Positions 1 to 6,838 of a DNA stretch of 37,957 bases are shown piece by piece. Position numbers and translations under genes: made by a program. The DNA lies in NCBI GenBank assembly GCA_946482075.1, contig CAMLQG010000025.1, positions 1 to 37,957 on the forward strand, in the 5' to 3' direction. Under the pieces are notes generated by a model, which had not been told where the DNA came from, made no database searches, and saw only the letters and a list, made by a program, of their open reading frames with translations. Position 1 is the stretch's first letter; each line of letters begins with the position of its first letter. Source of the DNA: an uncultured Erythrobacteraceae bacterium (GTDB lineage Bacteria > Pseudomonadota > Alphaproteobacteria > Sphingomonadales > Sphingomonadaceae).

Positions 1-51
<51 letters not shown>

Positions 52-98
52 CGCCTCTGCATTCGACGTCGGCGATCGGGGCGCCGCCCCACCCCCGG

Positions 99-120
99 CC
101 CCTCCCCTGAAGGGGAGGGG
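99..120. repeat. GC-rich perfect hairpin, CCCCTCCCCT / AGGGGAGGGG
   Basis: Two 10-base arms that are exact reverse complements flank a 2-base centre. There is no U-tract on either side, so it is not a classical terminator. It resembles the short dispersed C/G-rich palindromes found between genes in sphingomonad genomes, and lies upstream of the accessory cluster. Confidence 0.6.
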
Positions 121-253
121 AGCAAGAACGCTTTCCTACACGCGCCCGATATGCTCAATTGCCCTGCATGAGCCGGAAAACCTCTCGATTTGGTCAGTCT
201 TTCCAGGCAGTTGGAAGGGTTGTAGAGAGGGGTCGGAGTTTTCTCCCTGGACA

Positions 254-276
254 GTGTCAACTGTGTCAACCTGACA
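254..276. promoter_or_regulatory. Tandem GTGTCAAC motif, possible operator
   Basis: GTGTCAAC occurs at 254-261 and again at 263-270, a 9-base period, followed directly by CTGACA. The copies lie about 60-80 bases upstream of the carboxymuconolactone decarboxylase-like gene. On the opposite strand the same bases read as two TTGACA-like hexamers, so a promoter reading leftwards is also possible. No regulator gene is visible in the window. Confidence 0.3.
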
Positions 277-336
277 TGATGAAGATGCTCTCAACGGCTT
301 TCCTACCGGCGGCGCGGTGCAAATCGGAGGCAGGGG

Positions 337-744
337 ATGAGTGAAGACGCGAAGGCGCAATGGGAAGCCGATCTGGCGGTCGTGGCGGAGCAGTTCTCGC
401 CGGCGATGGCCGAACGGCTGCGGACATTCACGGCCACGCAGGCTTTCGGGCCGGAGATCGGCGAGCTCGCCACGCGCAACGCCTATCTCGCGCTGTGGCT
501 CAGGCCGGGCCTCACGCGGCGCGAACGCAGCCTGATCACTGTCGCCATGCTGGTGGCGCTGCATGCGCAGGAAGAGCTGGCGATCCATGCGCGGATCGCG
601 ATCGAGAACGGCTGCACGGTGGAGGAGCTGGAAGAGCTGATCTATCACGCGACAGCCTATGCCGGTTTCCCCGCCGCGAGTTCCGGCCGCTCCACGATCC
701 AGCAGAGCTTTCTCGATGCCGGCATCATCGGCCCGAAGGGCTAG
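337..744 (+). CDS. Carboxymuconolactone decarboxylase family protein
   Basis: The 135-residue product is a single CMD/AhpD-like helical domain. The recognisable block runs from residue 59 (LTRRERSLITVAMLVAL) through the region around His84 (ELAIHARIAIENG) to EELIYHATAYAGFPA near residue 110. It lacks the CxxC of AhpD-type peroxidase partners and so sits with the decarboxylase-like or uncharacterised branch. PcaC itself decarboxylates 4-carboxymuconolactone in the protocatechuate pathway, but no other pca gene is present here, so the substrate is unknown. The ATG is preceded by GGAGGCAGGGG, a good ribosome site. It is the first gene of a same-strand series ending with the P450, ferredoxin and small protein, which suggests a role in the same catabolic process. 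Confidence 0.85.
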   Translation: MSEDAKAQWEADLAVVAEQFSPAMAERLRTFTATQAFGPEIGELATRNAYLALWLRPGLTRRERSLITVAMLVALHAQEELAIHARIAIENGCTVEELEELIYHATAYAGFPAASSGRSTIQQSFLDAGIIGPKG

Positions 745-803
745 GCACTGTGCTCCATGCCAGCGCCTGAAGTGCAGCCAGCGGCAAGTCTGCGCTGCTC
801 CTG

Positions 804-811
804 CCAACTGG
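804..811. promoter_or_regulatory. CCAACTGG palindrome-like site upstream of the LLM gene
   Basis: CCAACTGG belongs to a small set of CCRAYTGG-type 8-mers found upstream of genes of this cluster (also 1842, 1860, 1881 and, as CCAGTTGG, 3151). It lies about 75 bases before the start codon at 887. An operator role is inference only. Confidence 0.25.
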
Positions 812-886
812 AAACTGCCGTATGAAAGGCTAGAGTGCGCTATCGCCGATTAAGGCGGCATCATTATTTCGAGAGAGGGTGATTCA

Positions 887-1804
887 ATGGGCAGACCGAA
901 CATCCCGGTGGGCGTGGTGTTTCCGCAGACCGAAATCGGCGCCGATCACGGCGCGTTTCGAGACTTCGCGCAGGCGGCCGAGGATCTCGGCTTCAGCCAT
1001 CTGGTCGCTTACGATCACGTGCTGGGCGCGGATCTCACCAACCGGCCGGACTGGTACATGCCTTATCACCTGGATTCCATGTTCCAGGAACCAATGACGC
1101 TGTTCTCCTATCTTGCCGGCGTCACTAGCACGATCGGCCTTTCCACCGGGATCATCATCCTGCCGCAGCGCCAGGTGGTGCTGTTCGGCAAACAGGCCGC
1201 CACGCTCGATGTCGTCTCCAACGGCCGGCTGCGTATCGCCGTGGGGCTGGGCTGGAATACGGTGGAATATGATGCGCTCGGCGTGTCCTTCGAGGATCGC
1301 GGGCCGAAGATGGACGATCAGGTCCGCCTGCTGCGCCGGCTGTGGACCGAGCGATCCTTCTCCGACCAGGGCGAATCCTGGAACATCGTGGAGGCGGGCA
1401 TCTATCCGCTGCCCGTCCAGCAGCCGATCCCGGTCTGGGTGGGCGGCTTCTCCAAGGCTGCGATGAAGCGCGCGGCGCGGATCGGCGACGGCTGGTTCCC
1501 GCTGATCGATTCGGCGCAGGCGGCCGAGACGATCGGCAGCTTCCGGGAAGAGATCGTGAAGAACGGCCGTGATCCGAAGGCGGTCAAGTTCGAGAACCTG
1601 ATCTTCTGCTGCCCCTATGACGCGCCCACGCCCCGGCCGCTGGACGATATCGTGCGCGACGTGGAGATCTGGGAGAAGGAAGGGGCGGACAGCGTCTGCA
1701 TCGATACGATGCGCTATGGTGCGAAGGGCGGCGGCGGTGCGGCGCATGTCGAGCTGCTGCGGCGCATCGCCGATGCGATCGGCCTGCAGAAGGTTCACGC
1801 CTGA
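887..1804 (+). CDS. LLM-class flavin-dependent oxidoreductase (F420-type subfamily by sequence)
   Basis: The 305-residue protein is a bacterial luciferase-like TIM barrel. It opens with GVVFPQTEIGADHGAFRDFA and has the typical core GLSTGIIILPQR near residue 83, LRIAVGLGWN near residue 117, and IPVWVGGFSKAAMKRAARIGDGWFP around residue 190. This pattern is closest to the subfamily usually annotated as F420-dependent. Many sphingomonads are not known to make F420, so reduced FMN is equally possible. The ATG follows GAGAGAGGGTG, a strong ribosome site. It lies 142 bases after the CMD-like gene and 113 bases before the P450 gene on the same strand. I infer a catabolic or tailoring oxidation linked to the P450; the substrate cannot be read from sequence. 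Confidence 0.87.
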   Translation: MGRPNIPVGVVFPQTEIGADHGAFRDFAQAAEDLGFSHLVAYDHVLGADLTNRPDWYMPYHLDSMFQEPMTLFSYLAGVTSTIGLSTGIIILPQRQVVLFGKQAATLDVVSNGRLRIAVGLGWNTVEYDALGVSFEDRGPKMDDQVRLLRRLWTERSFSDQGESWNIVEAGIYPLPVQQPIPVWVGGFSKAAMKRAARIGDGWFPLIDSAQAAETIGSFREEIVKNGRDPKAVKFENLIFCCPYDAPTPRPLDDIVRDVEIWEKEGADSVCIDTMRYGAKGGGGAAHVELLRRIADAIGLQKVHA

Positions 1805-1841
1805 TATTTAATAAGCTTGCCTTATCAAACGGAGAAAATCT

Positions 1842-1889
1842 ACCAATTGGACGAAAGAAACCGATTGGCGCAGTAACGCTACCGACTGG
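1842..1889. promoter_or_regulatory. Three CCRAYTGG sites upstream of the P450 gene
   Basis: ACCAATTGG (1842), ACCGATTGG (1860) and ACCGACTGG (1881) are spaced by 18 and 21 bases. The first and third are followed by GAYGAAA-like bases. They fill most of the 113-base gap before the P450 start at 1918. The near-helical spacing and similarity suggest protein binding sites; no factor is identified. Confidence 0.35.
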
Positions 1890-1917
1890 ATGAAAACCGG
1901 AACGTAGGAGTGGAGAG

Positions 1918-3132
1918 ATGGATATACAGACGAGGGCGCACGATGTGCCGTCGCATGTCCCGCAAGACCTGGTGATCGACGTGGACATGTACGACATCCC
2001 CGGTGGGCGCGAGGATGCGCAAGGGCCGTGGCGTGACCTGAAGACGAAGGGCCATCTCTCTTATTCGCCGCGCAATGGCGGCCACTGGATCACCACCACG
2101 GCCGAAAGCGTGTTCGAAGTGCTGCGCGATGCGAAGCACTTCTCCAGCATCCATGTCGCGATCCCCAAGATCGAGGACAAGCCGCCGCTGATCCCGATCG
2201 AAGTCGATCCGCCGAACCATGCGACCTATCGCAAGATGATCATGCCGCTGTTCACTTCCGACGCGGTGGAAGCGATGGGGCCCGGCGTGCGCGACCTGTG
2301 CGCCGAGCTGATCGAGGAATTCCGCCCTTCCGGCCAGTGCGAGTTCATCCAGGATTTCGCCTTCAAGTTCCCGCTCGGCATCTTCATGCAGATGATGGGC
2401 CTGCCGGCCAAGGATCGCATGTATCTGCGCGAACTGGTGGAACGCTTCGTCGTCAGCCCTGACATTGCCGACAAGATGGCCGCCCAGGGCGAGCTGGTCC
2501 AATATATCGATGGCCAGTTGGACGAGCGACAGAAGAACCCGACCGACGATGCGACGACGATGGTCCTCAATGCCACCTTCGAAGGCCGGCCCTATTCGCG
2601 CACGGAAATGCATGGCGTGATCCTGCTGCTACTGTTCGCCGGGCTGGATACGGTGGCGGGCTTCCTGTCCTTCATCACTTTCCATCTCGCTCAGCGCCCT
2701 GATCAGGTGGCGCAGATCCGCGAGAAACTGGATGATACGACGGCCATGCACGAGGTGGTGCAGGAACTGCTGCGCCGTTTCGCCATCGCCAATCTCGGCC
2801 GGGTGCTGCTGGAAGACTACGAATATCGCGGTGTGCAGATGAAGCGCGGCGACATGGTGCTGATCCCGACCTCGATCTTCAACATGGATCACGACCGGGT
2901 GAAGAACCCCGATGAGGTGGATTTCGACCGCGAGAAGCAGAAGCACGTCACGTTCGGATCGGGCCCGCACACTTGCGCTGGTGCGCTTCTGGCGCGAAAG
3001 GAGATCCTGATCTTTCTCGAGGAATGGATCAGGCGCATTCCCGATTTTCGCCTGCATCCTGACCATTCGCCGAGATTGCAGGCGTTGCCGCTGAACCAGG
3101 TTCACGAACTATGGTTGCAGTGGGACGGCTGA
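1918..3132 (+). CDS. Cytochrome P450, CYP101 (P450cam)-like
   Basis: This 404-residue soluble P450 would hydroxylate a small lipophilic substrate using electrons from a 2Fe-2S ferredoxin. Visible signatures are the I-helix AGLDTV with the acid-alcohol pair Asp244-Thr245, the K-helix ExxR at Glu283-Arg286, and the haem loop FGSGPHTCAG with Cys353 as thiolate ligand. Resemblance to P450cam is close: GGHWIT near residue 54, HFSS near 74, FLSF after the I-helix, YEYRGVQMKRGD near 301, and EEWIRRIPDF near the end. CYP101 enzymes act on camphor, ionones and other terpenoids, but the actual substrate is unknown. The ATG follows GGAGTGGAGAG. The putidaredoxin-like gene starts 38 bases downstream. No ferredoxin reductase gene is in the cluster. 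Confidence 0.95.
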   Translation: MDIQTRAHDVPSHVPQDLVIDVDMYDIPGGREDAQGPWRDLKTKGHLSYSPRNGGHWITTTAESVFEVLRDAKHFSSIHVAIPKIEDKPPLIPIEVDPPNHATYRKMIMPLFTSDAVEAMGPGVRDLCAELIEEFRPSGQCEFIQDFAFKFPLGIFMQMMGLPAKDRMYLRELVERFVVSPDIADKMAAQGELVQYIDGQLDERQKNPTDDATTMVLNATFEGRPYSRTEMHGVILLLLFAGLDTVAGFLSFITFHLAQRPDQVAQIREKLDDTTAMHEVVQELLRRFAIANLGRVLLEDYEYRGVQMKRGDMVLIPTSIFNMDHDRVKNPDEVDFDREKQKHVTFGSGPHTCAGALLARKEILIFLEEWIRRIPDFRLHPDHSPRLQALPLNQVHELWLQWDG

Positions 3133-3150
3133 GCGAAATTTGAACACCAG

Positions 3151-3158
3151 CCAGTTGG
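3151..3158. promoter_or_regulatory. CCAGTTGG site upstream of the ferredoxin gene
   Basis: CCAGTTGG is the reverse complement of CCAACTGG and lies 13 bases before the ferredoxin GTG start. The following GAGAGG is the likely ribosome site, so the resemblance to the sites upstream of the LLM and P450 genes may be accidental here. Confidence 0.15.
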
Positions 3159-3170
3159 AGAGGCTTACTA

Positions 3171-3488
3171 GTGGCTAATATCACTGCAATCACGCGCGAT
3201 GGCGAGCATATCGCGGTTTCCGCCAATAACGGCATATCGCTGATGGAAGCGCTCAAGGCAGGCGGGGTCACGGAAGTGCTGGCCCTGTGCGGCGGCTGCG
3301 CGTCTTGCGGCACCTGCCATGTCCATGTCGCGGAAGATTGGGTGGATCGCCTGCCGCCGATCGGTGACGACGAGGAAGAAATGCTGTCTCTGGCGGCTTT
3401 CCGCACCGATGCCTCGCGCCTGTCCTGCCAGATACAGGTTACCGACGAGATCGAAGGGCTCACCGTGACCGTTGCGCCGGAAGCCTGA
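3171..3488 (+). CDS. Putidaredoxin-like 2Fe-2S ferredoxin
   Basis: The 105-residue ferredoxin has the vertebrate/putidaredoxin-type ligand pattern: Cys40, Cys46 and Cys49 in CGGCASCGTC, and Cys86 in RLSCQI. An extra Cys43 occupies a position that is Ser in putidaredoxin. Length, spacing and the HVHVAEDWVDRLPP segment match putidaredoxin, the electron donor of P450cam. Its partner should be the P450 encoded 38 bases upstream. Translation starts at GTG with GGAGAGG about 8 bases before it. The NAD(P)H-dependent reductase that would complete the chain is not encoded in this window, so a reductase elsewhere in the genome must serve it. Confidence 0.93.
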   Translation: MANITAITRDGEHIAVSANNGISLMEALKAGGVTEVLALCGGCASCGTCHVHVAEDWVDRLPPIGDDEEEMLSLAAFRTDASRLSCQIQVTDEIEGLTVTVAPEA

Positions 3489-3512
3489 CGCGAAAGGAAG
3501 AGGAGAGCGGCC

Positions 3513-3752
3513 ATGCTGGGCATGGGTGAGGGGGAATGTCCCTTCGAATTCAACTTCGACCCCGCGACGTTCAAGGTCGGTGACACGGTAAGCTATCGCG
3601 TCACCGGCAGCCTCGCGGACTGGCCCTTCGTCGGCACGCTGCTGGAAGTCCACGAAGAACATGTGATCATCGGCGCGGACCCGCTGAAGCCGGAGCTGCG
3701 CTATCGCGGCACGCGCGAAAGCCGGCCGCTGGTGGACGAATCCGAGATCTGA
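3513..3752 (+). CDS. Unrecognised 79-residue protein in the P450 operon
   Basis: I do not recognise this protein. It is acidic, has no signal peptide or membrane segment, and appears beta-rich: VGDTVSYRVTG near residue 22, FVGTLLEVHEEHVIIG near residue 39, then a polar tail with YRGTRESRPLVDESEI. The pattern of short strands resembles a small SH3-like or OB-like barrel, but this is only an impression. A single Cys lies at residue 9. The gene begins 24 bases after the ferredoxin stop with a strong ribosome site (GGAAGAGGAGAG), so it is almost certainly co-translated with the P450 and ferredoxin. A role as partner or accessory factor is inference from position. Confidence 0.75.
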   Translation: MLGMGEGECPFEFNFDPATFKVGDTVSYRVTGSLADWPFVGTLLEVHEEHVIIGADPLKPELRYRGTRESRPLVDESEI

Positions 3753-3822
3753 ATTCCCCGCGCTCGCGCAGATATGCAGCGGCCGGGCTTATTCCGGTTC
3801 CCTCTGCAATGATCCTTTGCCA

Positions 3823-3851
3823 AGGATGGGGGATGCTCGTCCCGCATCCTT
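3823..3851. promoter_or_regulatory. Hairpin immediately before recQ start
   Basis: AAGGATG (3823-3829) pairs with CATCCTT (3845-3851), with an inner GGG/CCC extension across one G-G mismatch. It ends 3 bases before the GTG start of recQ and has no U-tract. It could mark the end of the P450 operon transcript or hinder recQ initiation. Confidence 0.35.
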
Positions 3852-3854
3852 CCC

Positions 3855-5648
3855 GTGACTGATCCTCTCGTGTCGACCAGCCTCGCCGATCCGCATGACG
3901 CCTTGCGGACGATCTTCGGATTCCTCGAATTCCGCGGCGTGCAGCAGACCGTCGTCGACCGCGTTCTCGCCGGGCGTTCCACGCTGGCGGTAATGCCCAC
4001 GGGCGCGGGCAAGTCGCTGACCTACCAATTGCCCGCGACCCTGCTTTCCGGCACCTGCGTCGTCATCTCGCCGCTGATCGCGCTGATGCACGATCAGCTG
4101 CGTTCCGCGCGGGCCAACGGTATTCACGCCGCGACGCTGACCAGCGCGGACACGGATCGGGCGCAGACGGTCGCCGCGTTCCGCGATGGTGCGCTGGACC
4201 TGCTCTATGTCGCGCCGGAGCGCGCCAGCCAGCCGCATTTCCGGGAGCTTTTGGGGCAGGCGCGCATCTGCCTCTTCGCGATCGACGAGGCGCATTGCGT
4301 TTCCGAATGGGGGCATGATTTCCGTCCCGACTATCGCGGCCTGCGCCCCCTGATGGACGCTTTCCCCGATATCCCGCGCCTCGCGCTCACCGCGACGGCG
4401 GATGCGCATACCCGTGCCGATGTGATGGCGCAGCTCGGCATTCCGGATGATGGTCTCGTCCTGGCGGGCTTCGACCGGCCGAATATCCGCTACGCCATCC
4501 GCCCGCGCGACGGCACGCTGCGCCAGCTGCGCGCACTGATGGAGGAGCAGCCCGGCCCCGGCATCGTCTATGCGCAGACCCGCAGCCAGGTGGAGCGGCT
4601 GGCGAGCGACCTGGCGGCGTCCGGCCGGTCCGTCCTGCCTTATCATGCCGGGCTGGAGCCCGAGCGGCGTGTGGCGAATCAGGCGGCTTTCGTCGCGAGC
4701 GAGGACATGGTGATGGTGGCCACGATCGCTTTCGGCATGGGGATCGACAAGCCCGATGTGCGCTTCGTCGCCCATGCCGGCGTGCCGCGGTCGATCGAAA
4801 GCTATTACCAGGAGACGGGCCGTGCCGGTCGCGACGGCGATCCGGCGGTCGCGCTGATGCTGTGGGGCGCGGAGGATTTCGCCCGTGCGCGGATGCGCCT
4901 GTCGGAGATCGAGCCTGCCCGCCAGCAGGGCGAACGCGCCCGGCTCGATTCGCTGGCCGCACTGGTCGAGACGCCGCATTGCAGACGCGCGCTGCTGTTG
5001 CGTCATTTCGGCGAACGGCCGGCGGACCGTTGCGGCAATTGCGACAATTGCCTGAACCCGCCACGTGTCACCGATGCGACCGAGACCGCGCGCAAGCTGC
5101 TGAGCGCGGTCTATCGCACCGGGCAGAGCTTCGGCCTCGGCCATCTCGCCAAGGTGCTGAGGGGCGAGGCGGACGAAAAGGTGGCGCAGCGCGGTCATGA
5201 CCGGCTGAGCGTGTTCGGCATCGTCGATGCGGCGGAGGCTCCGCTCCTGAAGCCGCTCGTGCGCGCCTTGCAGGCGCGGGGCTGCCTGACATCGACCGAG
5301 CATGGCGGGCTGGCGCTGGCGGGCGATGCGCGCGCCATCCTCAAGGGCGAAAGCACGGTCGAGATCGCGATTCCGCCGGAACGCGAGCGCCGCGGGCGTA
5401 AGCGGGCGAACGGCGCGTCCAACCCGGTGGGCGATCCGCTGTTCGAAGCGTTGCGCGATCTGCGCCGCGAACTGGCAAGCGAAGCGCAGGTGCCGCCCTA
5501 TGTCATTTTCCACGACGCGACATTGCGCGACATGGCGCTGCAGAAGCCCGCGACTCACTCCGCGCTCGGCGCGATCCCCGGCATCGGCGCGCGCAAGCTC
5601 GAAGCCTATGGCGACGCGTTCCTGGCGGTGATCCGGCGCTTCGTCTGA
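3855..5648 (+). CDS. recQ: ATP-dependent DNA helicase RecQ
   Basis: The 597-residue protein is a 3'-5' DNA helicase of the RecQ family, acting in recombination repair and stalled fork processing. The Walker A motif MPTGAGKS is at residues 47-54, the DEAH box (Asp144) lies in FAIDEAHCVSEWGHDFRPDY, and motif VI is ESYYQETGRAGRDG. A zinc-binding region with CGNCDNC lies near residues 375-400. An RQC-like stretch follows, then a C-terminal HRDC domain (PPYVIFHDATLRDMA, ending with IPGIGARKLEAYG). All RecQ domains are therefore present. I chose the GTG at 3855 because no in-frame ATG exists upstream and the N-terminus matches the family length. The ribosome site is poor and lies in a hairpin. Confidence 0.95.
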   Translation: MTDPLVSTSLADPHDALRTIFGFLEFRGVQQTVVDRVLAGRSTLAVMPTGAGKSLTYQLPATLLSGTCVVISPLIALMHDQLRSARANGIHAATLTSADTDRAQTVAAFRDGALDLLYVAPERASQPHFRELLGQARICLFAIDEAHCVSEWGHDFRPDYRGLRPLMDAFPDIPRLALTATADAHTRADVMAQLGIPDDGLVLAGFDRPNIRYAIRPRDGTLRQLRALMEEQPGPGIVYAQTRSQVERLASDLAASGRSVLPYHAGLEPERRVANQAAFVASEDMVMVATIAFGMGIDKPDVRFVAHAGVPRSIESYYQETGRAGRDGDPAVALMLWGAEDFARARMRLSEIEPARQQGERARLDSLAALVETPHCRRALLLRHFGERPADRCGNCDNCLNPPRVTDATETARKLLSAVYRTGQSFGLGHLAKVLRGEADEKVAQRGHDRLSVFGIVDAAEAPLLKPLVRALQARGCLTSTEHGGLALAGDARAILKGESTVEIAIPPERERRGRKRANGASNPVGDPLFEALRDLRRELASEAQVPPYVIFHDATLRDMALQKPATHSALGAIPGIGARKLEAYGDAFLAVIRRFV

Positions 5649-5726
5649 TCGGTCCCAACCGTATCGGGATGGGCCGCGCCGCCCAGCTTTGCTGCTCGTT
5701 AACCTGGGTCGGCTAGACTGGCCACC

Positions 5727-6710
5727 ATGACCCAGCCTGTCCGCTTCCCCTTCGCCCGGCGCCGCATCGCGCTTCCCGTCGTCCTGGCCGTTGCGGCCTT
5801 TGGGGCGATCCCGGCCGGCGCCGTGTTCGCCGCGCAGGGCGATGCGCCCTTCACCGTGGTGGAGACCGGGCGCGGCTACAGCCGGTTGCAGGATGCGGTG
5901 AACGATGTCGGCGGCCGCAAGGCCACCATCGCGATCGCGCCGGGCCGCTATGCCCAATGCGCGGTGCAGGAAGCGGGCGAGATCACCTATGCCGCGGCGA
6001 CGCCGGGGACTGTCATTCTCGACGGCGTGACCTGCGAAGGCAAGGCCTCGCTGGTGCTGCGCGGGCGCAGCGCGCAGGTGGTGGGATTGATCTTCCAGAA
6101 CATCCGCGTGCCCGATTTCAACGGTGCGGGCATCCGTCTGGAGAAGGGCGACCTGACCGTGGCGCAGAGCTGGTTCCGCGACAGCGAACAGGGCATCCTG
6201 TCCGGCAGCAATCCGCAGGGCCGGATCATCATCGACAAGTCCACCTTCACGCGCCTGGGCACGTGCGAAGGGCCGGGCGGCTGCGCGCACGGCCTCTATA
6301 TCGGCGATTACGGCACGCTGCGCGTCACGCGGTCGCGCTTCGAAGCCGGGCGCGGCGGGCACTACCTCAAGACCCGCACCGCCCGCGTCGAGATCGCTTC
6401 GTGCAGCTTCGACGACACCAAGGGCAAGGCGACCAATTACATGATCGACCTCTCCAACGGGTCCACCGGACAGATCACCAATAACTGGTTCGTCCAGGGG
6501 GCGGACAAGGACAACCATTCCGCCTTCATCACCGTGGCCCCCGAAGGGCAGGAGCATTCGGCCACGGGCCTGCGGATCTCCGGGAACAATGCCGGCTTTG
6601 CGCCCGGCGTCGAATGGAGCAGCACGTTCGTCGCCAACTGGACGAACGATCAGCTCGCCATCGGACCGAACACTCTGGCACAGGGTCTCAAGCGCGACGA
6701 CAAGCGCTGA
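5727..6710 (+). CDS. Secreted right-handed parallel beta-helix protein
   Basis: The 327-residue protein begins with a signal sequence: basic RRR at residues 11-13, a hydrophobic stretch, and likely cleavage after FAA near residue 36. The arginine run makes Tat export possible but the motif is incomplete. The rest consists of short repeating strand units with Asn, Gly and Ile (for example ILDGVTCEGKASLVLRG, GIRLEKGDLTVAQSWF, YMIDLSNGSTGQITNNWF) characteristic of pectate-lyase-like beta-helices. Such proteins bind or cleave polysaccharides, but no catalytic signature is clear, so I assign only the fold. It stands alone, 78 bases after recQ, and converges with the ribA operon across a long palindrome. 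Confidence 0.8.
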   Translation: MTQPVRFPFARRRIALPVVLAVAAFGAIPAGAVFAAQGDAPFTVVETGRGYSRLQDAVNDVGGRKATIAIAPGRYAQCAVQEAGEITYAAATPGTVILDGVTCEGKASLVLRGRSAQVVGLIFQNIRVPDFNGAGIRLEKGDLTVAQSWFRDSEQGILSGSNPQGRIIIDKSTFTRLGTCEGPGGCAHGLYIGDYGTLRVTRSRFEAGRGGHYLKTRTARVEIASCSFDDTKGKATNYMIDLSNGSTGQITNNWFVQGADKDNHSAFITVAPEGQEHSATGLRISGNNAGFAPGVEWSSTFVANWTNDQLAIGPNTLAQGLKRDDKR

Positions 6711-6719
6711 ATTCAGATT

Positions 6720-6832
6720 CCGCTCATCCTGAGGAGCCACTGAGCCTGTCGAAGTGGCGTCTCGAAGGACCGGCAACGATTATGGTTCGAGCCGATGCTT
6801 CGGCAAGCTCAGCCTCTCCTCACCATGAGCGG
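6720..6832. repeat. 113-bp imperfect palindromic element between convergent genes
   Basis: The ends are CCGCTCATCCTGAGGAG (from 6720) and the reverse complement of CCGCTCATGGTGAGGAG (to 6832), so 15 of 17 end bases match. Internal GAGCCTGTCGAAG and GCAAGCTCAGCCTC resemble the arms of the CCGTTCG repeats elsewhere in the window. It occupies the gap between the convergent beta-helix and ribA genes, where it could end both transcripts. Confidence 0.65.
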
Positions 6833-6838
6833 TCGGAA

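Noticed and set aside
136..807. Minus-strand open frame across the CMD-like gene
   Set aside because: No resemblance to any protein family and opposite to a well-supported gene.
3789..6776. A continuous open frame of nearly 1000 codons on the minus strand opposite recQ and the beta-helix gene
   Set aside because: It is a GC-rich antisense shadow, has no family resemblance and is dominated by Arg, Ala, Gly and Asp; the plus-strand genes match known families.
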